From NCBI GenBank assembly GCA_036337945.1, contig JAYZDF010000039.1, forward strand, positions 1-31,859: a DNA stretch of 31,859 nt. The letters are read 5' to 3'. This stretch comes from JAYZDF01 sp036337945. GTDB lineage: Bacteria > Myxococcota > Kuafuiibacteriia > Kuafuiibacteriales > Kuafuiibacteriaceae. Position 1 is the first letter of the stretch. Every line of letters begins with the position of its first letter. Of the stretch, positions 1 to 7,872 are shown piece by piece. The translations under genes were made by a program, and so were the position numbers. Under the pieces are notes generated by a model. It did not search any database. It saw only the letters and a list, made by a program, of their open reading frames with translations, and was not told the origin of the DNA.

Positions 1-37
1 ATTTTTTAGTACTTTGTACTTATCTCTCTCTCTCTTG

Positions 38-76
38 CCAAAGGCGCGTCGTGAGACGCCCCTTTGGTTTTTTTTT
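38..76 (+). terminator. Rho-independent terminator of a gene left of the window
   Basis: A 13-bp stem (38-50 with 55-67, one mismatched pair) closes on a GTGA loop and is followed by a run of nine T on the + strand. The T-run is only on this strand, so it should end a rightward gene lying off the left edge. It overlaps the last codon of the leftward uridine kinase. On the minus strand the hairpin is not followed by T, so it is unlikely to be that gene's own intrinsic terminator. Confidence 0.75.
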
Positions 77-704
77 AAGATTCAGAAAGTTGGCTCAAAT
101 GCTGCTGCATACTTTTTATCACTAAGTCGATAGCGATCCTGTTCTCTCCACCCTCCGGGATAATCAAGTCAGCATATTGCTTCGAAGGCTCAACGAAGGC
201 GAGATGCATCGGTCTGACAGTCTCGTAGTATTGCTGCCGAATCGAGCCAAAGGAACGTCCTCTTTGCTCGATGTCACGTCGAATTCTTCGAATCAGTCGA
301 ATATCGGCAGCCGTATCCACGAATATCTTTATATCAAGTGCGTTTCGCAGCTCTGGAATAGCTAAGGGGAGAATGCCTTCCACAATGACGATCGGAGCCG
401 ACTCAATCTGGACGGTCTCGGCTTTGCGCATATGAGTCGCAAAATCGTAGACTGGCTTCTCAATGGCCTGGCCTGACTTCAATTTCAAAAGGTGTTCCAG
501 AAGCAATTCGTTTTCGAGGGCGTCCGGGTGGTCAAAATTAATCTTAGCCCGGTCTTCGGCCGAAACATCGGAAAGGTCCCGATAATAAGCATCGTGATCG
601 AGAAGAACTACAGCAGATCCAACTACTTCCGCGATATTATGAGCAATGGTAGTCTTTCCGGACCCAGTTCCGCCGGCAATTCCGATGGTAAGCGTATTTG
701 ACAC
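75..704 (-). CDS. udk: Uridine kinase (uridine/cytidine monophosphokinase)
   Basis: Phosphorylates uridine and cytidine to UMP and CMP (EC 2.7.1.48) in the pyrimidine salvage pathway, in the cytoplasm. The P-loop GGTGSGKTT lies near the N-terminus, followed by DHDAYYRD and the substrate-region segment NFDHPDAL. Further along are VYDFATHMR, IVIVEGILPL, FVDTAADIRLIRRIRRD and QQYYETVRPMH, all typical of Udk. The GTG at 704 gives about 209 residues, the usual family size. The frame stays open up to 824, but the extra 40 residues are Arg-rich, unlike Udk, and would overlap the divergent gene at 734. The Shine-Dalgarno is weak: a GAGG sits only about 3 nt from the GTG. It is a single gene, and its 5' end is 29 bp from the start of the divergent lipoprotein gene. 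Identity is secure; the exact start is less so. Confidence 0.93.
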   Translation of the reverse strand: MSNTLTIGIAGGTGSGKTTIAHNIAEVVGSAVVLLDHDAYYRDLSDVSAEDRAKINFDHPDALENELLLEHLLKLKSGQAIEKPVYDFATHMRKAETVQIESAPIVIVEGILPLAIPELRNALDIKIFVDTAADIRLIRRIRRDIEQRGRSFGSIRQQYYETVRPMHLAFVEPSKQYADLIIPEGGENRIAIDLVIKSMQQHLSQLSES

Positions 705-733
705 AGACCTCGTTCTAGCACGAACTATGACTC

Positions 734-2122
734 GTGGGACGTTTATCGAAGTTGTTTGTGCAATTTGTCGCTCTGTTCGGATTGTTCGCCTGTGACGGCA
801 GCGGATTGGATGAGCCACCGCCATCAGGCGAGGCCTTTTGTTACATCGGCACGGTCACAGGAAATGATAACGCTGCTGCTCCTCTTTCACCCGAGCAATG
901 TCACTTTGTGGCTACCCTGAACCCCAAGACCGGACCTCTTGGAGCCGTAGGTCTTCCATTAGAAAACGCGGCCATACTGGCAGTGAAAGACCTCAACGAG
1001 GCAGGCCTAATCGCCGGTAAACCTGTTTGCTTGGTCTCTGGGGACACTCGTACAGACAGTGATTTTGCAGCGCAGCTCATCGAGAATATACTTAGTGAAT
1101 ATCCGATTCGCGCAGTCAATGGGGCTGCAGCGAGCTCAGCAACCGAAAAAGTTGCTAGTTTTCTAACTGCGACCAACGCAAGTAAAGGACCTTCAGCAAG
1201 AGTTGCTCAGGTTTCTTGCTGTTCGACTTCGCCCGTATTCTCAACCAACCAACAAGTTCAAAGAACCGTGCCTTCTGATGCATTGCAAGGCGTCGTCTTA
1301 GCCAAGTTGGCTCGTGAGCAGGTTTCACCGCCCGCCGAAAAAGTATCGGTGATCTATATTGACGACATATATGGTCAGTCCTTGGCTGACGTGTTTCGAG
1401 CGAACTTTGAAGCGCTCGGAGGCAAGATCTTGGCATCTACTCCCTTTACTCCAGGAAATGCTGATTATTTCGACGTGTTGGAGGCCGCGTTTTCAGGAGA
1501 CCCTGATTCAATCGTTCTTGTTGCCTTCCCAGGTGACGGCGCTCAGATACTACGCAATTGGCGCTCGAGTGGACTTGGGAAGTCTGTGCGATGGCTGGCA
1601 ACCGACGGACTTCGCGAGGATAGATTTCTTCAAGGAGCAGGTGAGGGCGTCATCACAAGTCTCATTGGAACCGCACCTGTTCTAAAAGGCGAAAATTTTG
1701 CGGACTTTGACACTCGCTATAGAGCGTTCTGGAACAATGAGGCGCCCGGTATATTCACCTCAAACCAGTATGACGCGATGTTACTGATAGGACTCGGGCT
1801 CGCCCGGTTGGGTAACTCTACCAATGAAGAATTGTCGGTGGCTATTCAAGAAGTTTCCAGTTCGACGACCGGAGCTTCAATTGTCACTCTTAAGTCCATA
1901 AATGACGGCCTTGTAAAGGCGAGTTCGCGACAACGAATCAACTATGAAGGCGCAAGCGGCGCAGTCGATATAACTCCTACTGGTGATGTTTTATCAAACT
2001 ATCGTGTTTGGACAGTTGGAACTCGAGGCCGAATCATTGAAACAGAATGTAATTGGAGTTGCTCTCGTTCTGGAGAAGATGATTGCCAAATGATTGAGCC
2101 TGCGAGTTGCCAAGGCCTGTAA
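734..2122 (+). CDS. Type-1 periplasmic-binding lipoprotein (LivJ-like, branched-chain amino acid receptor family)
   Basis: A 462-residue secreted ligand-binding protein. The GTG at 734 is the first possible start because an in-frame TGA lies at 728-730. The N-terminus is a short basic region, a hydrophobic stretch and the lipobox LFAC (Cys20), so a lipid-anchored periplasmic protein is expected. The mature part resembles the Leu/Ile/Val-binding family: PLENAAILAVKDLNEAG early on, then VSVIYIDDIYGQSLADVF, the segment FEALGGKI and a final region containing NQYDAMLLIGLGLARLG. The ligand cannot be read from the sequence. No ABC permease or ATPase of the Liv type lies nearby, so it may be an orphan receptor. 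There are many cysteines, including an adjacent pair near residue 160 and a four-Cys C-terminal tail, suggesting disulfides. It could equally be a sensory receptor rather than a transport protein. Confidence 0.8.
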   Translation: MGRLSKLFVQFVALFGLFACDGSGLDEPPPSGEAFCYIGTVTGNDNAAAPLSPEQCHFVATLNPKTGPLGAVGLPLENAAILAVKDLNEAGLIAGKPVCLVSGDTRTDSDFAAQLIENILSEYPIRAVNGAAASSATEKVASFLTATNASKGPSARVAQVSCCSTSPVFSTNQQVQRTVPSDALQGVVLAKLAREQVSPPAEKVSVIYIDDIYGQSLADVFRANFEALGGKILASTPFTPGNADYFDVLEAAFSGDPDSIVLVAFPGDGAQILRNWRSSGLGKSVRWLATDGLREDRFLQGAGEGVITSLIGTAPVLKGENFADFDTRYRAFWNNEAPGIFTSNQYDAMLLIGLGLARLGNSTNEELSVAIQEVSSSTTGASIVTLKSINDGLVKASSRQRINYEGASGAVDITPTGDVLSNYRVWTVGTRGRIIETECNWSCSRSGEDDCQMIEPASCQGL

Positions 2123-2130
2123 GCAGGCCT
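2112..2130. terminator. Short hairpin between two convergent genes, possible bidirectional terminator
   Basis: AGGCCTG-TAAG-CAGGCCT forms a 7-bp GC-rich stem whose 4-nt loop carries the TAA stop of the rightward lipoprotein gene. The convergent TonB-receptor gene ends 22 bp further on. The hairpin has no T-run on either strand, so intrinsic termination would be weak. It is the only structured element in the 21-bp gap. Confidence 0.35.
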
Positions 2131-2143
2131 GTGAAATGTCTCT

Positions 2144-4888
2144 CTAGAATTCTTGAATCAGCCGCAAATAGACACTTCTACCCATCCTAGGTATGTCCCA
2201 TCCTCGAAATCCGCCTTCGACTCCGGCTTGGCCCAAAATATTTGTCGCACGGAGTGAAATGACGGTTTCTTTCTTTGAAAATAGATATAGGTCTCGCGTT
2301 GATAAGTTCATATCCATTTCGAAAAAGCCTGGAAGCTCACCGTTTTCATATTCGCCGAGAGCGAGGTTTGATCCAGAAGGTCTTCGCGTTCCAATATAGC
2401 GGCCTTCAACATATAGACCAACCGAATATGAAGGAATGGCAAGGTCTAAGGAAATCCCGCCTGAAACTTGGGGAAACAAGGACTGCTCTCTAAACTCTGC
2501 CCTGATCGTTTCTGGGGGTTGAAACTGTGATTCGGGAATATCAGCCAGAGTGTCGTTGAGTGAGAGTTGCGCGCTTAGTCGGGTGACGATGAAGTCACTG
2601 ATACTGGCTGGAAGTTCACCGCTGATTTCTGCCTCTATCCCATTCGAAAGATAGCTGCCTGCGTTGGTGGTGACGAAGAGACCGCCCTGCGTCGGAAAAG
2701 AGAGGATCAATTCATTGATATAGCTCAAGTACCCGGTGAGTTGAATCTTGAGAAGGTCTCGCACATTGAAGCCAGCTACAAGCTCACCGGTCTGGGCCGT
2801 TTGAGGCGCCAATCCTTGACTGTTGCAAGGGCCAAAATTTTGGCATCCGATTGTATCTCCGATGTAGGCTGCTTCATGGAATTGTTGGTCAGGTGTTGGC
2901 GCGCGAAATGAGCTTCCGTACAAGGCTTTTACAGTCACACCTTCAAATAGTTTAAATACCGTTCCAACCCGCCCATTTATTGAAGCGCCAAATCGATTGT
3001 TGTAGTCAAATCTAAATCCTCCGACTCCGTTAAACCAGTCGATAGGTTCTGCTTCGATTTGTGTATAGAAACCAGAGTTCGCAAATACTTGATTCGTATC
3101 TTGTTGGGCCACGACAGCTGGAGCACGATCGCCTATGCGGTACACACCCACGTTTTCTGTGAACACAAGCTCTGGAACTTCTAATGTTTCGATATCAACC
3201 TCGAAATCTCCCCCAAAACGAAGTCGAATTCGAGGACTGACATTCCACTGAAGTTCCGCTTTCGTGTTGAAGGCATCGCTCTTCAGCCGATCTTCAATAT
3301 GATAAGCCGTAGAAACACCACTTGCTCCCGTTCTAAGGGGCCGATAACGATTGCCTTCGGCTGTTGATCCCGAGGTGTACGCTGCAAATACGTTGAACTT
3401 GAAATTCGATTGAAACACAGTGTCGAAAGAAAGCCGGGCCCACGCGTTGTCGAGAGCGACCTGATTAAATCCGGTAAGAGGCGCATAATCCAACCATTCT
3501 GCGCGCGAACGAAGTCGCTGAAGTCCGCCATCCAGGCTTATACTTGTCTCCTTATCGAGTTGTATAGCGAGGCGCGCAAATACAGAGGCAGGCACAGAGA
3601 TATCTTCTTGGCTGAAGGCAGGTAAGGCGCTGCTTAGTGGTGAAGTTGCTGGAAGCTCCAAGCCTGAACGATCAATTCGGCCAAACGACCCGGCCCCGAA
3701 AAAGGAGAAGTTTCCCGACTTTGTTCCCAATATGAGATCTCCATTGGCCGAATACGTCGTTCCAGCAGCAGACTGAGTGTTCGAACCAGTGACGGCTGCG
3801 ATCGAGCCGCCTCGAACGTCACTTCCTCGGCGCGTGATAATTTGTAGGACACCAGAGAATGCATTTGCACCGTACAGCGCAGATGCAGGACCACGGATGA
3901 GCTCTACGCGATCAATCGCTCGGATTGGTATCATCTCGAGGCCAAGCATGTTGCCACTCGTGAGCCGAAACGAAGTCGGCTGACCATCAATTAGAACTTT
4001 TATAAGCCTGGCTTGTCCACGCAGGCCTTCATGCACGCCGCGAATACCAACATCGACGAATACTTGATTGTCGATAACATGCAGCCCGGCCACATTTTGG
4101 AGCATTTCAGACACAGTTCGATAGCCTCGGTGTCGGATGTCTTGCTGCGTTAGAATCCAGACCACAGCGGGCGCGTCATCTCGAGTGGTGGCATTACCTG
4201 TGACCGCGGTAATAATTTCTTGTTCCTCGTAATCTTCAATAGTGCGAGTGACTTCAGGTGAAGGGGTAGGTCGCACCTCTGCTGGTTGTTTCGGTTTTGT
4301 TTCTTCTTTCTGTATGTTTTGAGGCGGATCTTGCGCTTTTGTATTCTTCTCGCTGGTCACAATTGAGGGAAGACGAGCCAGCCGTGAATATTTATCTGCA
4401 ATTTCACGAAGCTCTTTGGAGCGCGTAGGGCTCAAAGCCGCGATATCGTCCGCTGTCTTTCGCAACCGCTCGATTTGCTCCTGGATATCTTGTGGTGGAG
4501 GTTGCTCAAGCTGTTGCTGCGCAGGGGAGATTGAAGCCGTGGATTGCTTAGGAGTGCTCAAAGCAGTGAGCGTTTCAATAATTCCAAGAACTTCCTCTTT
4601 GTCGGATGGAGGTGAGTCTTGTTTTAGATATTCGTTGTACCAATAGATAGCCTCTGTATAACGTTTTGCATCGTTGCAAGCTCGTGCAATGTTGTACTGC
4701 ACATCTGGGTGCGGAAGGATCTCGTTTGCGGAAACGAAAGATTCTATTGCTTCCGTCAGCTCTCCCTTCTTTAGTAGTTCGATACCTTGCTGGAAAAAGC
4801 GGCGAGCTTGGCTCCTTGCGTCAGCCAATGCTCGAGAGCTCGTTAGCAAAAGGGTAGCGACAAATATTATCGAAACAAGCTTCTTCAT
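2144..4888 (-). CDS. TonB-dependent outer-membrane receptor with N-terminal TPR domain
   Basis: An outer-membrane barrel for TonB-driven uptake of a bulky ligand such as a metal chelate, vitamin or oligosaccharide; the substrate is unknown. In the longer 923-residue numbering, a signal peptide beginning MKKLVSII ends near SSRALA. It is followed by TPR-like helices (about 33-110, with GELTEAIESFVSANEILP and RYTEAIYWYNEYLK). A charged, Pro/Gln-rich, probably coiled linker spans about 120-225. The plug domain (about 246-363) contains SEMLQNVAGLHV, RGVHEGLRG, VLIDGQPT and ELIRGPASALYGANAFSG. The remainder is a beta-barrel ending in a terminal Phe (LIQEF). The ATG at 4888 gives the cleanest signal peptide; an in-frame ATG at 4915 adds nine residues. 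It lies 79 bp downstream of the kinase gene on the same strand, so co-transcription is likely. No tonB, exbB or exbD is in the window. The soluble TPR ahead of the plug is unusual for this family. Confidence 0.9.
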   Translation of the reverse strand: MKKLVSIIFVATLLLTSSRALADARSQARRFFQQGIELLKKGELTEAIESFVSANEILPHPDVQYNIARACNDAKRYTEAIYWYNEYLKQDSPPSDKEEVLGIIETLTALSTPKQSTASISPAQQQLEQPPPQDIQEQIERLRKTADDIAALSPTRSKELREIADKYSRLARLPSIVTSEKNTKAQDPPQNIQKEETKPKQPAEVRPTPSPEVTRTIEDYEEQEIITAVTGNATTRDDAPAVVWILTQQDIRHRGYRTVSEMLQNVAGLHVIDNQVFVDVGIRGVHEGLRGQARLIKVLIDGQPTSFRLTSGNMLGLEMIPIRAIDRVELIRGPASALYGANAFSGVLQIITRRGSDVRGGSIAAVTGSNTQSAAGTTYSANGDLILGTKSGNFSFFGAGSFGRIDRSGLELPATSPLSSALPAFSQEDISVPASVFARLAIQLDKETSISLDGGLQRLRSRAEWLDYAPLTGFNQVALDNAWARLSFDTVFQSNFKFNVFAAYTSGSTAEGNRYRPLRTGASGVSTAYHIEDRLKSDAFNTKAELQWNVSPRIRLRFGGDFEVDIETLEVPELVFTENVGVYRIGDRAPAVVAQQDTNQVFANSGFYTQIEAEPIDWFNGVGGFRFDYNNRFGASINGRVGTVFKLFEGVTVKALYGSSFRAPTPDQQFHEAAYIGDTIGCQNFGPCNSQGLAPQTAQTGELVAGFNVRDLLKIQLTGYLSYINELILSFPTQGGLFVTTNAGSYLSNGIEAEISGELPASISDFIVTRLSAQLSLNDTLADIPESQFQPPETIRAEFREQSLFPQVSGGISLDLAIPSYSVGLYVEGRYIGTRRPSGSNLALGEYENGELPGFFEMDMNLSTRDLYLFSKKETVISLRATNILGQAGVEGGFRGWDIPRMGRSVYLRLIQEF

Positions 4889-4967
4889 AGTGATTTTCGC
4901 CAAGCTAAGATTCATCTAGAATGAATGATTCGTCCACTTCACGAACCGCTTTTTATGGATTTTGACC

Positions 4968-6815
4968 TCAATACGGATTATTGCGGTAGTCTTCTGGCGC
5001 TTTTTTGGGCTTTGCCTTGCTTTTTTTGGGCTCTAGCACGTCTTTTTTGTCTTTTGATAGGTCTTTCGCGCGGCGTTTTATAGTGGGTTTTCGTCTTTTT
5101 GGAATTCGCGGAGTGGGCTGGGTGATTTGTTCGAGAATGACACTTAGATTATTCTCGTCTTTCCCAATGACAAGAGATTGCGTTAATTCTCTGAAGCCTT
5201 TGCGTCTAAAGGTAACAGAACGTACATCTTCGCTCGAGGGTAACTTTGTTGCGAACGGAGTTATGCCAAGGAGTACGTCATCGAGGTAGATTTCTGCTCC
5301 TTGTGGCTTCGAATCAAACGTAACTTTGCTTTGTACCAATTTCTTGTCGGTCTCAGGGGTGACGACCGTTTTTGGTTTTGCGGGCGCTGGATGAGAAATA
5401 GTTGTGACCGACGCACCTTCCTCTTTTGAAGTGAAAGCTATGATAAGGCTTAACGCAATGAGTAGTCCCGCGAGCCCAACATAAAGGCTTGAGCGGCTTT
5501 TTTTGTTTTCTTTGACCGAAAACTGCATTGAATTCGTCGGAGTTGGTTCAGGGGCAAAATTAGAGTCTTGAAATGCCGCTTCAGCTTGGTTGTGACTGGC
5601 GGATACTTTACCAGAAACGGAGCCCGTGCTTGAGTTGATTTCAGAGCTCGGTGTGACTTCTGGTAAGTCATTCGTGCCAAAAGTCGATGATAAGGTTCGT
5701 TCGGTCGTAGCTCCGTATTTTCTCTGAACTTCCTTGAGCTCATTAATGACTTCGGACATTGAGGAATATCGCTGGTCACGGTTTTTCATTAAGCACTTTC
5801 GTGCGATGGCTTCCAAGTCTCGGTCGTGCTCAACACCTGAGATGGGTGGTACCGAATGGTGGATATGCTGATATATCACATCGATGCTCGTCTTTCCCAT
5901 GAATGGAGATTGGCCGGCGAGCATTTGATATAGAATCACACCTAGGGCGTAAATGTCCGTCCTTCCGTCGAGCTCTTCGCCTCTGATTTGCTCAGGGGCC
6001 ATGTAACGAGGTGAGCCGAGCAAGACCCCAGCTTTTGTAAGATTTACGGGGTGCTCGTCGTCGTCTGGGTCGATCTCCTCCGGTGGCGGTAAGCTGTCGA
6101 CATCCAGCTTCGGTTTTTCTAACATTTTCACGAGTCCGAAATCGAGAACCTTGATGTAATGATCGTCCTCGCCACGAGGTACAACCATGACATTACCGGG
6201 CTTCAAATCTCTGTGAATAACATTGCTCTTATGTGCAACCCTTACAGCGCGTGCGATCTGTATGGCGATATGCGCGATAAGTTCGCCTTCAAGTGGGGCA
6301 TATTTTTTCACGTAATATGATAATGAAACCCCATCCAGAAATTCCATGGCCATGAATAGGTCGCCGGAATCGGTCTCACCATAGTCATGGATAGTGATTA
6401 TATTCGGATGAACTAATTGAGAAGAAACAGATGCTTCGAGGAAAAAACGTTTGGGAAATTTAGGGTCACCATCCGTAAACTCGGAGCGAAGAACTTTAAT
6501 CGCTACAGGACGACCGAGCGGAAGCTGAGTAGCAAGGTAGACACGTCCCATACCACCGCGCGCAATTTCCCTTTCCACTCGATATCGGTCGTTGATATAA
6601 ATCGCCTGCGCAGAGGGTAGGTGTGAACTTGGTTGTCGTTGATTTACGGTATGAGAGCGAGGCTTCGAATGAGTAGCTCCCATGCTGCCGCTTATCGACA
6701 TGTCCGGCTGCCCACCTGAGGTAGTGTTCCGTGGATGAGAACCGCTGTTCGTCGTTTCAACAGCGGGATCGGTCTCCACGTTGTCTGGCTTTCTATTTTT
6801 GCCGTCGTCTCGCAT
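4968..6815 (-). CDS. Membrane-anchored Ser/Thr protein kinase with extracytoplasmic PEGA domain
   Basis: A 615-residue Hanks-type kinase. After a Ser/Thr/Pro-rich N-terminal 75 residues, the catalytic domain spans about 78-365. It shows the glycine loop ARGGMGRVYLA, the ATP lysine in VAIKVLR (K107), the catalytic loop HRDLKPGNV (D203), DFG (D225) and MAPEQ (E275). All key residues are present and it is an RD-type kinase, so it should be active. The activation segment carries an acidic insert of about 30 residues (EEIDPDDDEHP). A low-complexity juxtamembrane stretch leads to one TM helix (about 443-462). A PEGA domain (about 496-563, containing SKPQGAEIYLDD) follows, then a very Lys/Arg-rich C-terminal tail. 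Kinases of this build are common in Myxococcota. The TonB receptor follows directly and could be a functional partner, but that is inference. Confidence 0.93.
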   Translation of the reverse strand: MRDDGKNRKPDNVETDPAVETTNSGSHPRNTTSGGQPDMSISGSMGATHSKPRSHTVNQRQPSSHLPSAQAIYINDRYRVEREIARGGMGRVYLATQLPLGRPVAIKVLRSEFTDGDPKFPKRFFLEASVSSQLVHPNIITIHDYGETDSGDLFMAMEFLDGVSLSYYVKKYAPLEGELIAHIAIQIARAVRVAHKSNVIHRDLKPGNVMVVPRGEDDHYIKVLDFGLVKMLEKPKLDVDSLPPPEEIDPDDDEHPVNLTKAGVLLGSPRYMAPEQIRGEELDGRTDIYALGVILYQMLAGQSPFMGKTSIDVIYQHIHHSVPPISGVEHDRDLEAIARKCLMKNRDQRYSSMSEVINELKEVQRKYGATTERTLSSTFGTNDLPEVTPSSEINSSTGSVSGKVSASHNQAEAAFQDSNFAPEPTPTNSMQFSVKENKKSRSSLYVGLAGLLIALSLIIAFTSKEEGASVTTISHPAPAKPKTVVTPETDKKLVQSKVTFDSKPQGAEIYLDDVLLGITPFATKLPSSEDVRSVTFRRKGFRELTQSLVIGKDENNLSVILEQITQPTPRIPKRRKPTIKRRAKDLSKDKKDVLEPKKSKAKPKKAPEDYRNNPY

Positions 6816-6899
6816 TCGCGCTTACTGTTGGAAGTCTGACATGACAAGCCAGATACGCCAAGAGCAAGTTTGTTTAGTGATTTCAAATACTTAATCGGT

Positions 6900-6917
6900 T
6901 GTGAGATCTATATCACA
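6900..6917. promoter_or_regulatory. 18-bp imperfect palindrome upstream of the kinase gene (operator-like)
   Basis: TGTGAGAT-CT-ATATCACA: two 8-bp half-sites with 7 of 8 positions complementary around a CT centre. It lies 85 bp upstream of the kinase start in the 228-bp gap between the kinase and the RDD gene. The outer TGTGA/TCACA arms resemble CRP-family half-sites, but the spacer is 8 rather than 6 nt, so it does not fit the classic CRP site. Binding protein unknown. Confidence 0.3.
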
Positions 6918-7043
6918 CGCTTGTCGAGGAAGCATGCCCGTCTTGCTCACGAATTTATCGCTCTTTTACGTGGTTTTTTACGCGGTAACTCTTATTTATT
7001 TGCTCGCTCAATCACAGGGATCGCGCGGTCAAATGGACCCAGT

Positions 7044-7850
7044 TTAACTCATTTGATTCGTCCAGTGGTCTCTTACGCATAAATAAAGTTCCTTCAGAAA
7101 AACGTCCGCTTCGTTATTCGATATTTCGCCGCTAGCTATCAGAGGGCTGAATTGCGTCACGAGAACTGCTCTTAGTTGATTCCTTTCCGATTCTGACAAT
7201 TGCTTTGCGCGCCGAAAGTACTCTTCGAGCAGCGTGAGTATGCCTGAGTCAAGAGTCATAATCTGAGTGTAGTCTAGTGCGAACTTCGGGTTGTCGAGCT
7301 GCGCATAGGTTTCGCCTGCGAAAAGTTCTAAGACAGAAGATATTTTTCGTCTTCGAATGACCACCGTTCCGCCCATGAGATCACCGATGCGTTGATGATG
7401 TCGTGTGACGAGCGTTGAGACTAGACCAGCGAGGTACAAGCCAGGTAAGACATCCAGAATCCTAGCAAAGTTGCGTACACATGCTGATTCAATACTAACT
7501 GCGTGTCCCGTGTAGCTTTTCACTTGAATTTCTAAACTACGTTTTCCTACTGTTTGGCCCGAGTTCAGATAGTCGAACAAGATAAAGTAAAATATGTTCA
7601 GGACAAATATCGAGATCCCTATGGTGATGAACGCGAACTGTGTGAAACTCGCGGGCATCTCGCCTGCGTTGATCTCGCTTAGTGAGATGCTTATTTGCCC
7701 AGAAGCGAATAGCCCCGCTGCGATAAGTCCGATTGCAGTCCAGATAATGAACAGATCAATGATACCTGCTGCAATACGGCTCCCTGGCCCCGCAAGCTCG
7801 TAGCGAAGTGTGACCTGTTCAGGAGTTTGTATTTCGACGAAACGTCTCAC
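7044..7850 (-). CDS. RDD-family integral membrane protein
   Basis: About 268 residues from the GTG at 7850. The family start is visible as EIQTPEQVTLRYELAGPGSR leading into the first hydrophobic segment (AAGIIDLFIIWTAIGLIAAG). A second TM lies around FITIGISIFVLNIFYFILFD, and a third hydrophobic stretch (ILDVLPGLYLAGLVSTLV) precedes HHQRIGDLMGGTVVIRR, the typical end of an RDD domain. A soluble C-terminal region of about 100 residues follows, rich in acidic and aromatic residues. The frame is open to 7985, but those extra 45 residues look unrelated and would overlap the divergent SpoIIM-family gene. RDD proteins are of uncertain function, with some linked to transport. Pairing with a SpoIIM-family gene is a recurrent genomic arrangement. 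Confidence 0.82.
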   Translation of the reverse strand: MRRFVEIQTPEQVTLRYELAGPGSRIAAGIIDLFIIWTAIGLIAAGLFASGQISISLSEINAGEMPASFTQFAFITIGISIFVLNIFYFILFDYLNSGQTVGKRSLEIQVKSYTGHAVSIESACVRNFARILDVLPGLYLAGLVSTLVTRHHQRIGDLMGGTVVIRRRKISSVLELFAGETYAQLDNPKFALDYTQIMTLDSGILTLLEEYFRRAKQLSESERNQLRAVLVTQFSPLIASGEISNNEADVFLKELYLCVRDHWTNQMS

Positions 7851-7860
7851 GAATGTGGTA

Positions 7861-7868
7861 TGTATACA
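7861..7868. promoter_or_regulatory. Palindromic TGTATACA in the 22-bp divergent gap (possible shared -10)
   Basis: TGTATACA is a perfect palindrome, so TATACA can be read as a -10-like hexamer on both strands. It sits 4 nt before the SpoIIM-family ATG and 10 nt before the RDD GTG. No convincing -35 is visible at 17-18 nt on either side. If used, both transcripts would be nearly leaderless. Low confidence. Confidence 0.25.
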
Positions 7869-7872
7869 CGAG

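Noticed and set aside
1..37. AGTAC-TTT-GTACT repeat and a (TC)6 run at the left edge
   Set aside because: Short simple sequence with no gene context; likely an intergenic fragment ahead of the terminator.
705..824. N-terminal extension of uridine kinase
   Set aside because: Arg-rich residues unlike Udk, overlapping the signal peptide of the divergent lipoprotein; the GTG at 704 gives the normal length.
6900..6917. CRP binding site
   Set aside because: The half-sites fit, but the spacer is 8 nt instead of 6, so it is kept only as an unassigned palindrome.
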